This document shows positions 58,347-64,000 of a stretch of DNA of 64,000 bases, piece after piece. The notes below the pieces were generated by a model. That model saw only the letters and a program-made list of their open reading frames with translations. It did no database searches and was not told the DNA's origin. Positions within the stretch are counted from its first letter, which is position 1; the number at the start of each line of letters is the position of its first letter. The translations under genes and the position numbers were made by a program. The stretch is from positions 737,704 to 801,703 of the forward strand of contig JAAGOF010000096.1 in NCBI GenBank assembly GCA_010645155.1. The letters are read 5' to 3'. Source of the stretch: Tigriopus japonicus. Taxonomy: Eukaryota > Arthropoda > Copepoda > Harpacticoida > Harpacticidae.

Positions 58347-60933
58347 ATGGGGGCCAAAATGGGCTGGCAATGTCAAGTGTGCCACCGAGAGTTCGACACC
58401 GCCCAAACCATGCACGCCCACTACAGCCAAGCCTACGATTTGAGTCGATTGGCTCAAGCGCTCACCGACCTGAGTTGTCACGCCCGCCAAGACCAAGAAG
58501 GCCATCAAAAGGCTGAAAGGCTGGAAATTGTCCTCACGGAACTGGACGACGAAACGCGGGCCTTGGACAAGATCAACCTTTTGGAAGAAGGAGACGAAGA
58601 GGTGAGTCTTGAAGACGGGTCTCTTACAGATTCATTAGGGTTTTACCAAAAAAAAAACAGTAAGAATATTTTACTTCGGAAGGAAAGAAGTCCACGCCTA
58701 CTTCTTACTGCCTGTTGATGTAAGAAAAACATTACTAATCACGAGCTTCGACTATTCTGCGAGTTCAAGCAATATTGAATTTCGAAATTTTCTCGAAAGA
58801 AATTGGAATTTTTCATGTAATATCAGGCTTAATGATGAAAAATACCTTTCGGGATGTTTTGAATGATCTGTATGATTACTCATTGACAAAAGGAAAAACT
58901 GTATTTTATAAATAATTGAGCATTGTATCTTAATATCTATGAGAGAGTTTCTTTTACTATTAACAAAATTATTTACAATTTTTCTTTAACCCGTTTTCCT
59001 TGGGTAAGACTAATCTAAAACGCTTCAGACCGAATCATAGCATTATTTTTCCATTTTTAGGAGGATCAGGAGACACCTCCTGTCAAATTAGCTCCGCCCA
59101 AGAAAGGCGGGCGTCCCAAGAAATACGCCACGGGTACGAAATTTCAGTGTCAACAATGTCACAAGACGTTCTCGTGTAACGGGAACTTGACGAAGCACAT
59201 GGTGCTTCATGCCGCGAACAAACCGTACAAGTGCGACATTTGCTCCATGCAATTCAATCAAGCGCGCGATCTTCGAGCTCATCGCATGCAGAATCATTCC
59301 TCCGAAAGGCCGCATACTTGCCAAGTAAGCATCAAAAATATGGAACCACAAGATTTATTTCAATAACCTTCGGATCAAAACTAGACCTGGATCTTGCAAT
59401 ATGCGGGAGATTTACATTTTTGAACCCTCTTCAACCCGATGTCACAAGATCTTTGATGGAGTAAGGCTGGGATAAGTGATAATCTAATGTGTTTCGCAAA
59501 CACTGCCTGGCCTCATTTTTTTGCAAATAGATCCGCCCAAAGCCAGAATAATTGTTGACAGTTGTAATTTTTACAAATATCAGAATTGAACTAGTGGCAC
59601 GGGACTTGATTTGAACGTAGTTTGAAAATGTTGTATACTTTTGGTTTGTTGTTTGATGAAACCGGCTGCTTTTGAACGTAAACCAAAGTTAAACGCTTGT
59701 GATTCCCTTTGCTGAATTGGTGAAACTGATTTGCTGAATAGTATGTTCCATATTAAGTAACTTGGTTGGAACTAATATCTTTGGTTTAAAAAGGGTTAAA
59801 AGGTGTGTGCACAATTTGGTCAGAAGAATTTGCTCAAAATCAATTAGTTTCGTTGTCATGCATCTTTCTTTAGACATATTAGTTAATCATAATAATTCAC
59901 TTTTAGGTCTGTGGCAAGGGTTTTGTCCATAAATTTTATCTGGAGGAGCACACCGCCTACCATACAGGTAAAACGTCGATTTCCATTGGCTAAAAACGAT
60001 TTTGACCCCAACTGATTCATTGAAGGTGAGCGACGTTTTCAATGCGGAATCTGCGGCAAACAATTCCAATCCAATTCCGTTTTGAACAAGCATCAAAGTC
60101 GTCATAATGAGAACAAGGACCACAAGTGCCACCAATGTTCCAAAGCCTTCACCGTGATCGCCGATTTGAGGGCTCACATCAAGTTTGTTCACGATAAAAT
60201 GGACCACGAGCCCTCGATTCCCATTTTCCAACCGAAATCCGGATTAACTCGGCATGACGTGCCCGAAAATTACGAATTCATTCCGGATTCCGAACTCCAA
60301 GGGCAGTCTTCGGATAGTTTAGAACTAGATGCAGCCGGGTATCCGATTTATATCAAGCCCAAACCGGTTTTGCGAATGGTCAAATCCGAACGGAAACGGG
60401 TTAGCAAACGAATGAACACCAGATCTGAGACCAAGAAAGCCCTTGAACCATCGTTGGATATCGATGTTAACATTGGTGCAGATGATCTTCTCGGTGATCC
60501 CATGATCCCAATTGTTCCATCGACATCGTCTACTTCAGCTTCATCGATGTTGAATCATGACTTAGGACAAAATTTGCCTCCGGATTTATCTCAACCTTCA
60601 GACGAGCAAGAACGGATGAGATTGTTAAGAGAGTTCGAGATTCAACAACAAATTGAGGATTGGATGGTCTCGCAGGGTGTCATTCTCGGTCCTGGTTTGA
60701 ACCAGGATGGATTGAGTGTCCCGAAATTGTCAGATGGTATGAATGTGATTCCCGAGCAATCGTCGTCGACCAATAATTCGGTGGGCACGGAATTGGTTGT
60801 ACCGCAATTCTCGTCGACAAACTCGACGAATGTGAACCAGATGTTGCTTCATCCTTCGAATGTCGGCATTAGTTTGCCCACTCGACCTGATACGGATGCC
60901 ATTCTCGATTATGTGAGCTCTGCACATAAGTAA
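58347..60933 (+). CDS. C2H2 zinc-finger protein with AT-hook-like motif
   Basis: Probable nuclear DNA-binding protein. Four exons: 58347-58601, 59061-59324, 59907-59967, 60026-60933, giving 495 residues with matching phases. A degenerate finger comes first (CQVCHREFDTAQTMHAHY), followed by an acidic segment. KKGGRPKKY resembles an AT hook. Five good C2H2 fingers follow: FQCQQCHKTF...H, YKCDICSMQF...H, HTCQVCGKGF...H, FQCGICGKQF...H and HKCHQCSKAF...H. A TGERRFQC-type linker joins fingers three and four, and the short third exon encodes most of finger three. The C-terminal 270 residues are Ser/Thr/Asn-rich and probably disordered. No orthologue name can be assigned. It is convergent with the DLG gene. 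Confidence 0.88.
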
Positions 60934-61011
60934 GGAGAACAAATAGAGAAATAACGTCGAGAAAATGGTTGCTCCTTGACGATACCGGCCAATCCAAGTC
61001 TGTATTTAAAT

Positions 61012-61190
61012 CAGGGGGTAGACAACTGGTGATCCAAGAGCCATGGGGAAAATCCAAAATAGTGGGCACGTGAGCCCTCCATAGCACTGTACTCGTGGGC
61101 CCAAAGCACTTTGATCGTTCATCTGTGGGCTCCTGAACCTACCAACGTCTTTTTGGTGGGCCCTGACCTAAAAGTGGCTGCCAACCCCTG
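61012..61190. mobile_element. short hAT-type MITE, 179 bp
   Basis: The left end CAGGGGGTAGACAACT and the inward-read right end CAGGGGTTGGCAGCCACTTT are related. They are flanked by ATTTAAAT (61004-61011) and ATTTAAAG (61191-61198), an 8-bp duplication with one mismatch. CAGGGGTTGGCA-type ends are common in hAT elements. A related sequence (GGGGTCGGCAACTACTTTTGGGTCAAGGCCCACCAAA, cited in parts) lies near 23093. Confidence 0.7.
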
Positions 61191-62177
61191 ATTTAAAGTG
61201 TAAGGATCTAAGTTCGTCCCCCCAAAAAATTACATTTGAAGTTTGGATATCGTTGCTCAGATCCAAGAAAATGATACAGAAATAAATGATAAAGGCAACC
61301 TTCTTTGAATTTTATTTGAAAAATAAGCCAAAAGCAAAAATGAAGCCAAAGACTTTATCAAATTTAACATTCTGACGATAGAAGAGAAGTTCAGTGCAAA
61401 TTTCTAAGAACAAAAAGAGAACCGTGTATCCAAGATAAGACCTTTACTAGTAGTAAGAAATAACAAACAAGAAATCTTGAAAACCTTAATCAAAATCCTG
61501 AAAAAATAACGAAAATAGACAGAGACTCTGCATGGGCTTCTGTTGAGCAAGACCCTCTATTTGGATCATTCATCATATCAAATACGCAACACGAAGTTTC
61601 ACATCATTTCCACATATTTATTCGTTTCATTTTTTAGCAAACTGGTTTTCCCACAAGATAAATCAGATAAATTTTGACGGACGTTAAACAGCGATCGGGT
61701 GTTTCCCTCAATCAAGTGAAAAACAGCATTAGATTCCGATACGCTGCAATTTTTAACTAACTTCTAACCAGTAGTTTCTTGTTTTATGAGTGGTCGGTGG
61801 ATTGGGTTGATCAAATGATTCCAAGAACTCGACAATTGAGTTCGTTCTTTTAACACCGAAGAAGGAAAATGACGATCATAAAATATATAGCGTTCTCCCA
61901 GTATTCGGAATGCACGACAATCTTACAGGTTCATGTTTTGTTCAGGTTGACGTTGTGATTGGGAATGAAGAATGAATTATTGTTAGTAACCTTTATCGTT
62001 TGGCCTTTTTTAGCTGCACAGAAAAATAGGTCTCGCCTGGACTACCTTTTTATCATTCTCTTTTACTGATCAAAATGTGTTTCGAAACATGTACAAAAAC
62101 ATTATTAGCAACAAAGGGGCGTGTCGCAATATTCCACGGGATTTTGTTTGAACAAACAAACGGGTGGCCTGGTGTAA

Positions 62178-62236
62178 TAATAATAGTAATAATAGTCGAA
62201 GTAGTAATAGTAATAGTAGTAGTAGCGGTGGTGGTA
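62178..62236. repeat. AAT/AGT trinucleotide microsatellite
   Basis: Imperfect run of TAATAATAGTAATAG and GTAGTAGTAG units in the probable 3' UTR or downstream flank of the DLG gene. Confidence 0.8.
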
Positions 62237-62589
62237 GAAGAATCTGTAGAGGGAGCTTTTTCGAGGGGTGATTGTAATAACATTAATAATAATAATATAT
62301 AAAAAGGAGAACAGGTGGAAGTCCAATCCAACAATGGACCGAAACTTATCTTCATTCGTCAAGATAGCACTTTCTTGTCGTTTTGCTTTTAGAATAACAG
62401 TACAGTTCATGCAGTGATTTCACCACGACCACTCACAATCCTGGATGGCGGGTGACGATCTCCAGCTCACACAGAGACTGACACTACGAGGATAATAATA
62501 ATGCACACGACCCTCAAGGTGCTTCCGGTGGGTTGGATACGGGGATCTTGTGGAAGGCTTAGTCCGCCAAACGCCAAGACAGCTCTGGA

Positions 62590-64000
62590 TCACAGCTTTT
62601 CTTTGGAAGGGACCCAAATCGTGTCGCCGGATTGCTCCTGGATCACGTCCTTGACCTTCTCGTAGATCTCTTCAGGGGTATTCCCTTGAATGATGGCCGT
62701 GAAGAACTCGCCAAATTCCATTTCCATCTTCATGGCCCGATCGTAGGTTTTTCGAGCTTGATCCTCCGTCATGCGTTTGTGCATTTCGAGGACGTTCTCC
62801 ACGGACAGGGGTTTCAAGAAGATGGCAATCGGATACAATTGAGCCACGTGCAACCGTTTAATGGCATTGGCCGACACGTCCAAGATGCAATGCTTGCCCT
62901 GAACGGCCACATCGATGACACTCTGCACGGCCGTTCCGTACAAGTTATCGTTGTATTGTCCGGCCTCGATGAAAAGGTGAGCTTCAATATCGGCCTCCAT
63001 TTGCTCGACACTCTTGACGAAGTGGTAGTCGCGTGCATTGACTTCGTGCTCCCTTTGAGGGCGTGTCGTGTGCGGAACACAGGAGCCGAACCGATCCGGG
63101 AACTCCCGCATGAGGTCGTCGTTGATTCGGTCCTTGATCGGACCGAGAATAATAACAGGGCGAGTGAACTGGAGGTCGATCTCTTGGACCGCTTCGTAGG
63201 TTAGAACCGTCATTTGGCTGCGACTTTCTTCGCGACCCCTATAATTGCAAGTAGTAGTGGTTAAGTCAGATTCGTACAAATAAGAAACGGTAAGAATGCA
63301 AAATTTACCTGGTGGGCGCGGGTTCGAGGTCGCCGTTCATGTCTTCTTCGTCGTCTAATTTATTGAGCCGTTCGCGCGATTTCATGAACGGGAACTTGCG
63401 ACTAAAGGCGATCTTCTGGCCTTTAGCCCGCCGATTGATGCTTCCCATCGAGCGATCCAGGCTGGTGGAGCTACGACTCCCATGAAACACTAGTCGGCGA
63501 TTCTTCTTGCCCTGTTTGCGTTCCCAGCGCACTTTGGAGGGAATAATTCCCAGGCCAGCTTCCTCGCCATTAGGCAACACTTTCCGGGCCTGCCACCACT
63601 CATCGTCCGACGCATTGGTCACGTGCAGAATGTCGCCGTACGCGAACGGCAGACCTCGACTGGGTAGCCCATCATCGCGCGCCGGGTCATAAGCAAACAG
63701 GGCGCGCACGTAAAGCGTGCGCTTAGGCGACGTGCGCACTAGCGTGCCGGTCATGGTTTGCTGTATCTCATGCAGGCGCGCTTCGTAGCGATTATAGTCT
63801 TCGGGGCGATATTGCACCGTCAAACGCACCGTTTCACCCGTCGACTTGAGCGTTTTGGCCGCCACATCGTGCGACACGCGCTGAATGTCCGTGTCATTCA
63901 CATACAAGATCTGATCGCCGCGTCGCAAATCGCCCGAATTGGCCGCCGGACTTCCGGCCAAAATGAACGAGATGAAAATGCCTTCCGCATCTTCTCCGCC
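62590..64000 (-). CDS. dlg1: Discs-large MAGUK scaffold (DLG), C-terminal part
   Basis: Membrane-associated scaffold of cell junctions and synapses. Two exons are visible: 63309-64000 (continuing beyond the window) and 62590-63238, joined in phase, giving the last 446 residues. The visible part begins in PDZ3 ([30 protein letters not shown]), followed by the conserved [18 protein letters not shown] linker. The SH3 domain comes next ([41 protein letters not shown]), then a basic HOOK region with [11 protein letters not shown]. The guanylate-kinase-like domain has [40 protein letters not shown] and [12 protein letters not shown]. The end [11 protein letters not shown] is the typical DLG terminus. 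The upstream half, including PDZ1-2, lies outside the window. Confidence 0.94.

Larger units (their letters stand above)
60934..62589. other. 3' spacer between zinc-finger and DLG genes
   Basis: Holds the 3' UTRs of both convergent genes, a small hAT-type MITE and a trinucleotide microsatellite. An AATAAA near 61283 could end the zinc-finger transcript. No gene is seen. Confidence 0.45.

Noticed and set aside
1..64000. CRISPR array, bacterial operon or phage system
   Set aside because: Spliced animal genes and transposon relics account for the window. No regularly spaced direct repeats with unique spacers occur; the only regular array is the 30-bp minisatellite without spacers.

Overview
This window is nuclear DNA from an arthropod. 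Evidence is the intron-containing genes with GT-AG junctions, an ImpL2-type insulin-binding protein, an ionotropic-receptor-like channel gene, CCTAA/TTAGG telomere-type repeats and many short DNA transposons. A crustacean, possibly a copepod, fits the mix of intronless long ORFs, compact introns and moderate AT content, but that is inference. Exon models below were built by hand: each intron has GT-AG ends, reading phase is kept across each join, and the joined protein matches a known family unless stated otherwise.

Left part (1-20 kb). A possible small Asn/His/Tyr-rich exon (+) comes first. It is followed by a five-exon ImpL2 orthologue (-), a very large single-exon gene for an acidic, polyglutamine-bearing protein of about 2,330 residues (-, family not recognised), and an intronless PGAP1 (GPI inositol-deacylase, -). 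The spacer between the last two holds a hAT-type MITE and a 30-bp minisatellite.

Middle part (20-41 kb). An ENTPD4/7-type Golgi/lysosomal apyrase (+, eight exons) has a 5.4 kb first intron packed with transposon relics: a long foldback, a TIR repeat family, a hAT element with perfect 8-bp target duplications, and a TA-flanked MITE. It also has a candidate alternative last exon that would remove the C-terminal membrane anchor. After it come another TA-flanked MITE, a FLYWCH zinc-finger ORF (+), a decayed Tc1/mariner transposon, and a three-exon ionotropic-receptor-like gene (+) whose pore segment looks shortened.

Right part (41-64 kb). This is gene-dense housekeeping DNA: TMEM129 E3 ligase (-, six exons) divergent from KRI1 ribosome-biogenesis factor (+, intronless), which converges with NUP155 nucleoporin (-, six exons) across only 112 bp. 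Then come a two-exon coiled-coil gene of unknown function (-), a C2H2 zinc-finger gene (+, four exons), and the 3' part of a Discs-large (DLG) MAGUK gene (-) running off the right edge.

There is no operon or single pathway here. The genes are independent loci for insulin-signal buffering, GPI-anchor remodelling, nucleotide hydrolysis in the secretory pathway, chemosensation, ER-associated degradation, ribosome assembly, nuclear transport and cell polarity. The most novel items are the large unknown protein with its own internal repeats, the telomere-like repeat enclosed in a CRE-containing inverted repeat, the alternative apyrase terminus, and several short transposon families.
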